Source: Antedon mediterranea (lineage: Eukaryota; Echinodermata; Crinoidea; Comatulida; Antedonidae). Taken from it: 64,000 bases of DNA. Every line of letters begins with the position of its first letter. Position 1 is the stretch's first letter. The notes under the pieces are model-generated. The model saw only the letters and a list, made by a program, of their open reading frames with translations, made no database searches and was not told where the DNA came from. The stretch is from NCBI RefSeq assembly GCF_964355755.1, contig NC_092671.1, positions 15,046,501 to 15,110,500 on the forward strand, given 5' to 3'. This document shows positions 48,947 through 60,100 of this stretch, one piece after another. The position numbers were made by a program, and so were the translations under genes.

Positions 48947-50485
48947 ATGGCGTCATTAACAGACTTACAGAGCCAGCTTCGGGCATTTCCCTGTCACTTT
49001 ATGTGGGAACTTGAAAAGAAGTCTATCAAACAATTCGGATCTCTCGTGAAGCTTATTGACGAGCATATCAGCGATTCTTCTGCTATGGTAATTGAAGGAA
49101 AATTGTTCAAAAGCTACCTTTTCTTTTCGGGGTTCAGAGGAAATGCTGAAAAGAACAAAGCCGGAGCAATGGAATGTATCGAGGAAGTACGCCGTAAGAT
49201 TCAAGGGGAAGATCTATCCAAACAGCCCAGTAATAATGGTTATTTGGCAATCGCTATTGCTCTTGAAGCCTGGTTCGACCGTCGTGACCAGGATAAGCTC
49301 GAAGCTAACATTCGGGAACTGCAGAGGCTTGAATCACTCTATGAGGATGGATCACCAGAACATAATATGTTTAAAGGAAGTATCCACGCAACAAAGGGGT
49401 TTGCTTTGACACGTGTTGGTATGAATCGGTATTCTGAGAGTATTCAAGAGTTTGAAACAGCATTGGAATTATGCCCAGGGGAAAAAGACTGGCTCTTTTC
49501 AGTCGGCCTTGTGAGGTGGAGATTAGCTAAAGCCGCAGTTGTTAATCGGAATGGATTATGTGATGGTATGGGAAAAGTAGAAAGTATTTTCAATGAGGTT
49601 ATAAAATTGAATCCTCAGCACAGCTATGCAATGGTTTTGATTGCAGAAATAAAACGAAGAAAAAAAACATTTCCAAGAGCACAATACTATTTAAAATGTG
49701 CTTTAAAAGTAGAACCAGTACGTCATCATATATTAGGACAGGCAGCATCAGTGTACAGAAAGATGAAACAGTATGAAAACGCCCTGCGTGTTCTACATAT
49801 CGCCGAGAAAATGGAAGGGTGTGGTTCTTTCATTTTTCACCAATTATACCTAGTGTATCGCGATATTTCATATAACGGTATTGCTGGATATAGTCCACCC
49901 AAGCTGGATTATCTCCAACTATCAATTGATTTGAATCCTTCAAATCTTGCTGCAAAAATTGATCGTGCCAATGAACTCTCGGCTACAGTACATGCTGAAG
50001 CTGCCGAAGAATACTTCAACCATATTCTAGACAACGTAGAAAACGACACAGAGTCAGTGATTGTCGTCACTTACCAGTTTGCTACGTTCTTCCAAAAACA
50101 AAATAAAAGCAACGAAGCAATTGGTCAGTTTCAAATAATTGTAGACCGAGCGTTAAATGAATGTAAAGAAGACGGTGGTCCGCCATTCACTTTCTTTAGA
50201 GAGATTAATTGGAGGGTAAAAAAGTCTATCGAAACCATCATAGAACATCATGAAAATGTGCTTACAGACGATGCAATGGATATAAAGTCACGACTATTGC
50301 TAGCAGACTTAGAAAAGAAACTTGGTAACACAGCAACTGCTTACAAGCACTATCAACAAATACTTGACTTGGGATTGAACATTAACGAAGAACGCAAACG
50401 GACAATTCTACAATTCTTGGCTGCCGCCAAAAATGAAAACGTTGGTGACGTTGATGGCATAATTGTAGCCATAAAACACTTGTAG
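48947..50485 (+). CDS. IFIT-like TPR protein, tandem copy 2
   Basis: 512 residues, same architecture as copy 1 (CHFMWEL at 16-22; TPR-like helices through the rest). It differs from copy 1 mainly in the first 115 residues (for example S45, K52, G62, Q86-G87, L90, D111-R112) and at a few C-terminal sites (T430, A463, F490, A493). The central region is identical at DNA level. The start ATG follows a 5' UTR exon beginning at 48932. Predicted inducible innate-immune TPR protein. No signal peptide or membrane segment. Confidence 0.9.
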   Translation: MASLTDLQSQLRAFPCHFMWELEKKSIKQFGSLVKLIDEHISDSSAMVIEGKLFKSYLFFSGFRGNAEKNKAGAMECIEEVRRKIQGEDLSKQPSNNGYLAIAIALEAWFDRRDQDKLEANIRELQRLESLYEDGSPEHNMFKGSIHATKGFALTRVGMNRYSESIQEFETALELCPGEKDWLFSVGLVRWRLAKAAVVNRNGLCDGMGKVESIFNEVIKLNPQHSYAMVLIAEIKRRKKTFPRAQYYLKCALKVEPVRHHILGQAASVYRKMKQYENALRVLHIAEKMEGCGSFIFHQLYLVYRDISYNGIAGYSPPKLDYLQLSIDLNPSNLAAKIDRANELSATVHAEAAEEYFNHILDNVENDTESVIVVTYQFATFFQKQNKSNEAIGQFQIIVDRALNECKEDGGPPFTFFREINWRVKKSIETIIEHHENVLTDDAMDIKSRLLLADLEKKLGNTATAYKHYQQILDLGLNINEERKRTILQFLAAAKNENVGDVDGIIVAIKHL

Positions 50486-51301
50486 ACTCACTGTGCTGTA
50501 TTTACAACAGGTGGTACAATGTTCTACAAATAAACACTGAACTAAATTAATTTTATTAGACCTAATTCTGTCAAAGTATATATTTTATCCCATAAAAGCA
50601 ATCAAAATACGTCCATTTTACTTGAGAGATGGCGCTACATCTTCACTCCCCATGATCCATTGTTATATGCTGTATGATTCTTTTTCTGGTTTCGACCGGG
50701 ATAAAATCCTCAAATTCGATTGACTGACTGACCTATTCATTGTGGAAATAGATATTTAAAATACATGGGAGATGCTGTACGAGTCAACACTCGGTGTGTG
50801 GCACGATCAGCCGTTGACATAACATGTTTGAAAAAGAGACAATTGAGTATCAGGAGACATAAACAGTAACCAATGTGAGAGTCAGCAGACATGAAACTGC
50901 CGGTATTATTGTCTCTTGACATGATGCCGTACTTGAGTTGGGTGTCGAAGCGATAATATTATAACTATATTATATAGAATTCGTAGAACTATTCTTTTTA
51001 AAGAAAATAAATAATTACTAAAGATAGGATATTATAAATTTAATTTCATTGTTTAAAAGTATTACATTCTATAGGCCTACTGTAGCCTATTAACTTTTAT
51101 TTTGTGTATTATAGTCATAAATAAGTTTCAGGTGAAACCAAAACTATCAACGTTTTCATCAAGAAAACAGTCTACACACAACTATTGATTTATAAATTGA
51201 TAATGGATAAGGCCTATTATTTCATCCAAAACAAATTGTGTCTTTTCTGTTCTAATATTAGAGGAAATGGTTAATAAAATGTCATTTATTTCCTTCCTTG
51301 T

Positions 51302-51363
51302 CCGATTGGTTAATACCATCACGTGACCCTCTTTCGGGAAATTCCCACGTCACACCTATAAAA
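51302..51363 (+). promoter_or_regulatory. Promoter of IFIT-like gene 3: kappaB site plus TATA box
   Basis: Same module as gene 2: CCGATTGGTTAA, TCACGTGA, GGGAAATTCCC (51336-51346), CACGTCAC, TATAAAA (51357-51363). The ISRE-like motif of gene 2 is reduced to GGAATGGAAA here. Confidence 0.65.
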
Positions 51364-51713
51364 TGTTAATGCGTTCGACACAACGATATACTGTCTTAAA
51401 TGCTTTATTGGAATGGAAAGCGACTATAAGACTAATTTCTATACAATGAGGTCGAAATAACATATTCCAGATACTATACAGTATATACTGCACTTGTTAG
51501 GATTGTTGTTTTAACCTCACATGAAAAGAGCCATAGGTAGGAAATGTAACTAGGAAGGGTAGGCCTATTTATTGTTCGTCGTAATGACGGATAGGCTGCC
51601 GATGATGTAGGCGTAGGCATTATACATGGTGTATAAGGATTTATTTGCATGTTACTCCCACTTCGGTGGCAAGTCATCAATTTCTGATGGCTGTTTTATG
51701 TTACAAGTAAAAA

Positions 51714-51906
51714 ATGGCTGCTTTCCACCGTCTACAAGTAAGATCGTTATCCTCTAAATAATCTTATAATTTTGTAGAAATAAATTTAAAATGAAAACAA
51801 CTTAAAATTGACGAATTAAAATACCAGAATTCAAGTTTCAAGCACTATATTATTTGTATATATAAACATTAAAATATAACTTATTCAATTATAGCTGGTG
51901 TTTTAA
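51714..51906 (+). promoter_or_regulatory. Upstream ORF spanning the 5'-UTR intron of IFIT-like gene 3
   Basis: ATG 51714-51716, donor at 51738, intron 51738-51894 (157 bp, the same length as in gene 2), uORF stop TAA 51904-51906, main ATG 51910. The encoded 11 residues are identical to those of gene 2. Confidence 0.5.
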
Positions 51907-51909
51907 GGT

Positions 51910-54057
51910 ATGGCGTTATTAACAGACTTACAGAGCCAGCTTCGGGCATTTCCTTGTCACTTTATGTGGGAACTTGAAAAGAAGTCTATCAAACAATTCG
52001 GATCTCTTATGAAGCTTATTGATGAGCATATCAGCGATTCTCCTGCTATGGTAATTGAAGGATTATTGTTCAAAAGCTACCTTTTCTTTTCGGAGTTCAG
52101 AGGAAATGCTGAAAAGAAAAAAGCCAGAGCAATGGAATGTATCGATGAAGTACGCCGTAAGATTCGAGAGGAAGACCCATCCAAACAGCCCAGTAATAAT
52201 GGTTATTTGTTAATCGCTATTACTCTTGAAGCCTGGTTCGACCGTCGCGACAAGAAGAGACTCGAATCTAACATTCGGGAGCTGAGGAAATTAAATTCAC
52301 TCTATGAGGATGGATCACCAGAGCATAATATGTTTAAAGGAAGTATCCACGCAACAAAGGGATTTGCCTTGTCACGTGTAGGTATGAATCGGTATTCTGA
52401 GAGTATTAAAGAGTTTGAAACAGCATTGGAATTATGCCCAGGGGAAAAAGACTGGCTCTTTTCAGTCGGCCTTGTGAGGTGGAGATTAGCCAAAGCCGCA
52501 GTTAAAAACCGACATGAATTTTGTCCCGATATGACGACAGTGCTAAGTATTTTCTATGATGTTTTAAAAATGGATTCAGAACATAGTCTCGCATTAGTTT
52601 ATATTGCAGAAATAAGACGTAGAAAGAAAAATATTCACAAGGCTAAACAATTCTTAAAGAATGCACTGAGGAAACATCCAGTACGTCAAAAAGTACTAGG
52701 TGAAGCAATAGGAGTGTACAGGAAGATGGCATGTTTTGATGAAGCCATAAGAGTTATAAATATCGCTGAACAATTAGAAGAGCCCAGTTCTTTCATTTAT
52801 CACCAAGCATATCTTGTGTACCGAGATATCTCAGCTCCAAGACATCGTGATCAATATTCACCCCCCAATATAGATTATCTCCAAAAAGCTATCGACACGA
52901 ATCCATCTAATCTTGCCGCAAAATTTGATCGCGCCAAGGAATTGATATATGCAAGGAAATACGATGAAGCTACCGAATACTATAATCAGCTTTTTGAAAA
53001 TTTTGAAGATGACCCAGAATCTGTGATTCGCATCAATTCTCAATTTGCTTTGTTCCTTCAAAAGCAAAAGAAACAAAATGAAGCTATTGATAAACATCAA
53101 ATGGTAATTGACGTGGCTTTAGAAGAATTTCTGGAAGATAGAGGTCCACCAATCATTTTCTTTATGGAGATTGATTGGGTGGTGAAACAATCTATTGAAA
53201 CGACCGAAAAGTTTCATGAAAAAGTGCTTAGTACCGATCTAAGAAATATACCATCACGATTACAGCTAGCAGAATTAAAAGACAAACTGGGAAATACAAA
53301 ACGTGCTTGTTGGCACTTTCAAAAAGCACTTGACTTAAACATTGACGAAGAACGCAGGTGGTATATTCTAGAATACTTAGCTGCTGTAAAGACAAAGAAT
53401 AAGACCTTAGACGACGTTGATGTCATAATTGAACATATGAAACAATTGAATATTTCGTATCCTAAGCCTGATGTTATAAATGAAAGGAAGGCAGCTCTAG
53501 CGGTGGAGAGAGGCAAAGTTGCACTACGTGATGATAAAAAAGAAGACGCTATTGAGTTGTTCAAGGAATCGACAACACTCGGTAACATTAATGGAGCAAA
53601 ACTTCTACTCGATGAGGTAAAACAAATGGACAGAGAAAATAGAAACGTTTATATCTATTGTGCCCACATTGATGTTTGCATTGAAAATAGTCTTGAAGAA
53701 GACAAGGAGCTATCAAATGAATTACAGGAGAATATATCAAAACTACTTTCTGCCGATTCTTCTTCTGTTGGTATTGTTTTACAAGATCTAAGAGAGGCAC
53801 AATTCAGAATGGAGCGTAGTGTACTACAAAACAGTGCGCAGCTCGTGTCTTTAAGAGTTGAGGTAATTCACAAATGTCGAACAATCCTCAACCAGACAAT
53901 GACCAAATTTAGAGATCGTCATTATAAAACTGTTGACAGTAGTTGTGATTATTTCAACATACCAAAGTGTTCGTCTGTTGATATTGCAAATAAAGTCAAG
54001 AAGAAACTCCAGACGTCATATAAGTGGGCTAAATTTAGTGAACGATTTCCATTCTAG
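51910..54057 (+). CDS. IFIT-like TPR protein, tandem copy 3 (longer, chimeric)
   Basis: 715 residues. Residues 1 to about 198 are almost the copy 2 sequence (CHFMWEL at 16-22). From VVN/VKN on (about position 52505) the DNA diverges sharply while the TPR architecture is kept (EHSLALVYIAEIRRRKKNIH, VRQKVLGEAIGVYRKMACFD and similar). A C-terminal extension of about 200 residues beyond the end of copies 1 and 2 contains another helical pair (ALAVERGKVALRDDKKEDAI) and a longer helical tail with no motif I recognise. It ends at TAG 54055-54057, but the frame continues open for six codons to a strong donor (GTAAGT at 54076) that would join in phase to 54297-54524. No transmembrane segment. Function inferred from the family: RNA-binding or scaffold protein in innate immunity. 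Confidence 0.88.
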   Translation: MALLTDLQSQLRAFPCHFMWELEKKSIKQFGSLMKLIDEHISDSPAMVIEGLLFKSYLFFSEFRGNAEKKKARAMECIDEVRRKIREEDPSKQPSNNGYLLIAITLEAWFDRRDKKRLESNIRELRKLNSLYEDGSPEHNMFKGSIHATKGFALSRVGMNRYSESIKEFETALELCPGEKDWLFSVGLVRWRLAKAAVKNRHEFCPDMTTVLSIFYDVLKMDSEHSLALVYIAEIRRRKKNIHKAKQFLKNALRKHPVRQKVLGEAIGVYRKMACFDEAIRVINIAEQLEEPSSFIYHQAYLVYRDISAPRHRDQYSPPNIDYLQKAIDTNPSNLAAKFDRAKELIYARKYDEATEYYNQLFENFEDDPESVIRINSQFALFLQKQKKQNEAIDKHQMVIDVALEEFLEDRGPPIIFFMEIDWVVKQSIETTEKFHEKVLSTDLRNIPSRLQLAELKDKLGNTKRACWHFQKALDLNIDEERRWYILEYLAAVKTKNKTLDDVDVIIEHMKQLNISYPKPDVINERKAALAVERGKVALRDDKKEDAIELFKESTTLGNINGAKLLLDEVKQMDRENRNVYIYCAHIDVCIENSLEEDKELSNELQENISKLLSADSSSVGIVLQDLREAQFRMERSVLQNSAQLVSLRVEVIHKCRTILNQTMTKFRDRHYKTVDSSCDYFNIPKCSSVDIANKVKKKLQTSYKWAKFSERFPF

Positions 54058-54296
54058 TTGGAGTTTCTTGTTTCAGTAAGTATTTTCTTTTCGTTCTTAG
54101 CATTAACTAAACGTTGATTCAATTATTTTAGGTTTTTAGGTAATAACGTCTTTGTATGCAAAAATACAACAATTAAAACTCATGTGCCTATGCTCATATA
54201 AAAATAAGTATGTCTTTTTAAATCACCATTTCGCAATTTTTAGGACTACTCCTTTTTTTACTGGATAATAACAAATATTGTTTTTAATTAATTCAG

Positions 54297-54524
54297 ATTC
54301 AACCGGCATCCAACCCTAAAAAAAACAACTGGTTGTTTGCACTGTTGAGAATGGATAACTCAAATAAACACGAAAGTCCTTTAGGAGACAAGCTGAAAAT
54401 AAATGTGTATTCAGACGAGTTAGGAAACATGGCAGAGCGGGAGTTTCTAACACTTGATGTTGCACGAGAAGCTTGTGACAAGATTAAAAATATCTTAGAT
54501 GCATTTTATATGTACTTACCGTAA
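54297..54524 (+). CDS. Candidate terminal exon of IFIT-like gene 3
   Basis: Acceptor TTAATTCAG, then 75 open codons and TAA. It is in phase with the donor at 54076, giving a 221-bp intron. The protein has a coding-like composition (for example LGDKLKINVYSDELGNMAE is helix/strand-like, followed by an amphipathic REACDKIKNILDAF). Reaching it in frame requires passing the TAG at 54055. It could be 3' UTR, an alternatively joined exon, or the original C-terminus lost to a nonsense mutation. Confidence 0.4.
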   Translation: MQPASNPKKNNWLFALLRMDNSNKHESPLGDKLKINVYSDELGNMAEREFLTLDVAREACDKIKNILDAFYMYLP

Positions 54525-57105
54525 AACCTCTAAAGCTTGGTCCCCACTTTCATGCAAAACAAGGCAAGAAATTTGACCAATCATGACGCGATGAAGAATC
54601 ATCTGAACTGTCGCTTGTGATTGATCAACTCACTTGCGGTGCGCTTACATTATTGCATTGCGTTTAAGTGGGAACCGCGCTTTATCGTCGTGGTGGGTTA
54701 CTATTGTGTATTGCGTGGAAATGTGGGCCTATGTTATACGGTAAATGCTGATTAACAAATATAGGCCTTAAGTGACTCTTGTATTCTATTGCTGCCTCAT
54801 CTCTATTACAACTAGCTCTTTGAAGGATGTTATTATAAAATAGATTAACAAAATTGTATAGTATTTATTATTTACTTAAAATCTTTAACAAATTGTTCAC
54901 AGCCTCGTGTTTGAAATAGTTGAGTGTTTTACTTTTTAAATCTTTAAGAAGAGCGATCTAACTTCCGGATGATCGTCTTCTTTAAAGTACTGTAGTTATG
55001 CCAACAATCATATCGTTTAGCAATGCATTTTGATCTTAGAGATTATACATTATTTTAAAGCTCAGAAGAAGTACCCTTCAACATTTGTAAAGAATTTCTA
55101 AATTCCATTTAAGAAGCTAACTAAACATTTCGAAAACGCATTGTTTTGCTGATTTACAGTACACTACTGGTATCGGTGTCCTTTTGTAGGAATGAGAATA
55201 AAAAAATAAGTACGTTTGCCAATGATGCAGTAGCTCGTTTTATTATTTAATTGTTTATTTCAAAACCAACAGCGATTCATCGCCACTGACTGGTAGAAAT
55301 TAGCTATACTAATAAATAAAACAATATATGACGTACATATGAGTGTTTATGAGTACAATGGTACAAGTAATTTCATGATGTAAAAGATGAAAGGTGAAAA
55401 TCTCAAAGTGAGGAACACGTTTACATTGATAATGAACGATTCTATAACACGTCACTATACCGTAAACCTCGAAAAGAAGCCCATGGGCTTCTTTTAAAAA
55501 TGAGCTTCTTTTTTAGATTTACTTTAGTAAATTGAAGATTATTTTCGAAATGAATGCTGTAGAATTTGCTACTACATAATACGATTTTGAGACATTACCG
55601 GTACCTGCCAATTATGCATTATTTGTGATCAAAATACCATTTTCAATTGTAAATGGCATTAAACACCTTGTTTCTTTGAAATTCAAAGCTTTCTCAACAT
55701 GAAGCTCATACTATCTTAAAAAGAAGCCCAGTGGGCTTGATTTCGGCGTGGGCTTGGCTTCTATTCGAGATTACTTTTGCAGACCAAAGAGAGGGGCGGG
55801 GGGGGGGGGGGTTCTTTTCAAGATGGGCCTCTTTTCAAATTGAACGTATCTTTCTTATTTAGCCTACAATGTATTTTGTTGGATCTGGACTCGGTTTGAA
55901 CGTATCTTTCTTATTAGCCTACAACGTATTTTGTCGGATCTGGACTCGGTTTGAACGTATCTTTTTAGTCGCGTGGACGCGACTCTATAGTTCACTATGT
56001 CGGTCGGTCGGTCTGTCGGTCCGGTGGTATCACTATGCGTTTTAGCACGCGACTTATGGCTGTTGGCCTTGTTTACTGGCATGGCCTACAATGTATTTTG
56101 TCGTATCCGCGGACTAGGTGTTCTTTACATACAGTATATGCTTACTCTGTATTTATCAGATCTGGATTTTTTTTTATTACAGTACAGTATAGCAGATAGA
56201 TACCCTCCATAAGCATATTATTATTTATCGGATACCGACTCGGTTTGAACGTGGCAGTCTTTATAGGCCTACTACTAGAGTACCATAATTTACCGTAGGC
56301 ACATTATACACGTTGATTCTGATGTCATGAACATTGTCGATGATCCGGGTTGTCATTAACAACCACAACTATGCAAAAGCAATTTCCATGGAAAATCTCA
56401 GTTATTTATTAACAATGTTCTTTCTTAAACTTTTGATCTTTTGTTTATCCAAAGATAAATTGTTGTTTAATCCAGGGATCGGTTACAAATCTGCCACGCT
56501 TATCCGTTGTGTCTTTGTACTTACAACATCGCGTCGATACATTCATTTTCTTTATTTTTTAAATTGTAATAAAAATGTTTAAAAAAATTGAAACAACACG
56601 ATTTTTTACTGGTTTGTGTGTGTGCAGTTTTTTTTTATTAACAATATTTTAATTAGTGAGTTTACAATTTGTTCATTATAATAATGTAGTTTCATGGAAT
56701 TATGAGGCCTATCGGTTGATTTGGTATAAATGCATTGAATTGAAATTGAATTGTGCTCGGAAGACACACGACGATGTTGAGTCGATATCAAGAAAATATG
56801 TTTGCAAGAATGTGTTGTTGATGCATTTTGTGTCCGCTACATAGGTTTCAAAAGATATAGTTCTGGCTCGCGTTCAACGTGTGTCTTAGACTTTGTGCAT
56901 GGAGTCGGTGACGAATTGTTATGCTTTTATCAATTTCAAATAATAAGAACTTAAAACAAACTAAGTCCCTTATTTTGAACCATTGACCGGAGACCTAGAT
57001 TTACTGAATATTAAGACATAGTTCGTAATCTTGTTCTATTGTATGATCGTTGCTACTTGATTTAGTCCCGTGTCCGCGAGCCTAATTTGGGATGTGGTCC
57101 ATTCA
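54525..57105. other. Intergenic DNA with small repeats
   Basis: No gene recognised. It contains an inverted-repeat-like block at about 55458-55780 (GAAAAGAAGCCCATGGGCTT, later AAAAAGAAGCCCAGTGGGCT), a G homopolymer at 55799-55811, and a 55-bp tandem repeat (55841-55963). Scattered related words such as GGACTCGGTTTGAACG follow. Confidence 0.45.
55841..55963. repeat. 55-bp tandem repeat, about 2.2 copies
   Basis: Units start TGAACGTATCTTTCTTATT and contain GGATCTGGACTCGGTT; the starts are at 55841, 55897 and 55952. Confidence 0.88.
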
Positions 57106-57109
57106 GTCC

Positions 57110-57121
57110 GGTATACTATAA
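57110..57121 (+). promoter_or_regulatory. TATA box of the EGF-repeat gene
   Basis: TACTATAAAAGC, about 80 bp before the ATG of a signal-peptide-coding exon, at a spacing consistent with a short 5' UTR. Confidence 0.55.
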
Positions 57122-57195
57122 AAGCTAAGATATCAACACAGAACAGTAAGTAGAAGACGTCAAGTTAGAAGCCAGACGTTGGTCTCTGTATCGGT

Positions 57196-60100
57196 ATGAT
57201 GAACCAACAAATTCTTTTAGGGGTGTTGTATGGAATAATTGCGTTGGAGGTAGTCCATTGCTATGGTAAGTTTTAATTAATTTTTTTTGTAGATTTTTAC
57301 TGTGGAAATAATCGGATACGCGCCTACATTCACGGAACGGCGAAGTCTTCCGTTCCGTAAAACGGAACCAGTTTGTGCTTAACTCACGATGTCCACAGTA
57401 ATGGGGTTTTTTTGCGACTGCGCGCACTCATGGACCGTAATGGTACTTAAGTTTACTCTTAAACCGGGATATAATAATTTTCCTTCAAGTTATAGAAATT
57501 ATGCTCCCAGGCTTAAACACCAATTTGCACTCAAACATTTTGACGTTTTGAAGAGAGTTGACACATTATTATTCATATAGAATGCTCTACTGAACTTTTA
57601 TAGTTATTATTTCAATGTTTTGGTTGAATATGTCATTTTAACATCACATAATAATTTTTTTTAATATTTACCTGAAAAAAAAAATGTATTTTAAAGCAAA
57701 AAATTGAAAAATTGCATGGCTGCCAGCTGGGTTTTTAGTTAAATTTAACAGTTTATTTTCTATTTTTATAAGTGAAAACATATTTTTCCCCACAAAATTG
57801 ATTAACTTTATTAAAACTGCAAAATGACCTATGTAAAAAGAAGTTTAGATCTTGAAAACGAAAAGGGAAGATGGACAGGAATTTAAAGGGAAAAACGAAT
57901 CTGTAAACATCAGAGATTAATAATCGCCTCATCTGAAATTTTTAATTTTCACTACCAACCCCAATCCCGGCCCAGCAGATCATTTTATTTTATCTATATA
58001 TAAATTATGGTTAATTCTGACATAGGCGAGCACAATGCAAAAACTTTGGTACAAATCTCCGCCTTGGATACCTACCTTATCTATCTGAGATGTACCGCGA
58101 AACGTAGATTTGATAACATTAGTGTTCACATCGACGCTATTGTTCCATATTTCTATCTTAGGAAGATATTATAAATAGTTTTTTAACAAAATTTATGATT
58201 TCAACATTAGATTTTTATCTCAATTTCAATTCTTCCCGGTCAAAGTAATTTCCGGGTTTAAGATAAGTTCACCTTGCAACAACCTGGTTTCAAATATTTT
58301 CTCTCTTTTATACACAAGGGAGCAGTTAAAATAATAGATTTGACCCTAAAGGTGACTGGAAACAGGCACTTTCCATCAATCAATACAGTGTCCCTTTGGA
58401 AGACAAAAAAAAAATCAGATAGTAGGACTGGAGCTTAAGTTGGACATTAGTCATAGCCATTTCAGTGTTTTGTTTATTATAAAACATACCGCGCGTGTGT
58501 GAAGGTACAGTAATAATAGAAATTATACTGCAAATTAATAAAGATCAAATTAAATATACGCCATAAAGAATCAGAATATATTGTGGGGAATAGTATTATA
58601 AAATTACATAGGGAGATTTGATGATAAGACATTTTTCGAGTGAAATCCCGATAGCTGAGTTTTATTGAGTAAGCTTGCAGGAATAACTGTAGGCTATCTT
58701 CCCTGTGTCCCGTTAGGACCGAGATGTCTGCCCATGTTGCAAGCCGTAATGTCTTCTTTCTTGGGCCCACTCTGTCACGACAGTTAGTTTCAAAAGATGA
58801 TTAAATTAAATAATGTATTAATAATTATTAGGATGGTATTCATTTGAATAAACGCCTCTCCAATAAAACATCACTTTGAATAAACCATCCCCCCCCCCCC
58901 CAACCCACCTATCTAATAGACGTCCATCCACATATTTATAATAACACAATTATACTATTTGTAGTAGAATTCACCGCACTGTTATCTACAATTTACCAAG
59001 CATTTGTTATTCTTTTTTACCACTTTTCATATCTATTAGAGGATTTCATTTGATTATAAATGTTACCATATTATTAAAACTAAAAAATTTAACATATATC
59101 CCTCGAATAAGCACCTCCCTCAAATGACCTCCGCCTCCCCAAAGGGCCCTACCAAACAATAAAAACGATACTTTAAAATGTTATTTATCATCTAAAACAC
59201 TGTGAAACAAAGTAGTTTAGCTTTACGAATGTCAAGCATTTTCAATAATGGTAACCGACAGAAAACGTATAAGGAGAACATTATCATTCCGAGAACCATC
59301 GTCTACACTTCCTAGAGGGGGAGCGAGCGAAGCGAGCTCACCCTCTAGTATTAATAATTTTGGTTTTTAACCTCTCGCTACGGCCTTGTATACTATAGTA
59401 TACTCATATCAATTAAATTGTGATTAATTAACCTAATACATAATTTTTGTCTAGAAGATTACCGTATCAACATTTATTTAAATAATTGTTAGGCCTTTTA
59501 ATAAAGTAAATCTTTGGCTCCTCCTCCTCCTCTAAACTACTCCCTCATTACCAACCACAGAGGGCGCACATTGTATACCTTTGTTTTTTGTGTACAGTTA
59601 TGATGTTTACAAGAGGAGTGACGTACAAAATATAGAAGATTCTTGGGTAGAAATCTATGATTATTAGAATATGTATCATCAAAGAACTTAAGTTCTTTTT
59701 TCATTCATTGTTAATATAATATCTAGGCCTACCTGTCTACTGCTGCAGTGAGTGTACCTACTCTACTATACGTACTATACTACTAGCAAGTAGGTACTGT
59801 AGGCTGAGCCTACCTAGCCTAGGTGGAGAGTGGGAGGCGAGATGTTAGATTCCGCGCGAAAATTTAAATCCCACCACACAGTACAGGTGTTGTCTATATA
59901 TACAGTATATACGGTTCATATTATTCTAGTCTACTACAACATACTGATTACTGCACCACCTTTAAACTAAATGGATGACGACGTGGTCTATGAGTTCTTA
60001 TTAGACAAAAGAGGCTTACTAGGCCTAAGTAATAGCTTACAGTAGGATTGTCTTATTTGTTTTCTGTTTTTTTAAATATTCAATTTGATTTCAAGTCCAT

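Larger units (their letters stand above)
50486..51909 (+). repeat. Duplicated IFIT intergenic unit, copy 2
   Basis: Spacer between genes 2 and 3, near-identical to 47473-48946. It includes the 3' flank words GGCGCTACATCTTCACTCCC and TTTCGACCGGGATAAAATCC, then the promoter and 5' UTR of gene 3. Confidence 0.9.

Noticed and set aside
59970-60045. Short ORF MDDDVVYEFLLDKRGLLGLS after a TATA-like TATATATACAG
   Set aside because: Only 24 codons, with no convincing donor. The signal-peptide exon at 57196 is a better start for the EGF gene.
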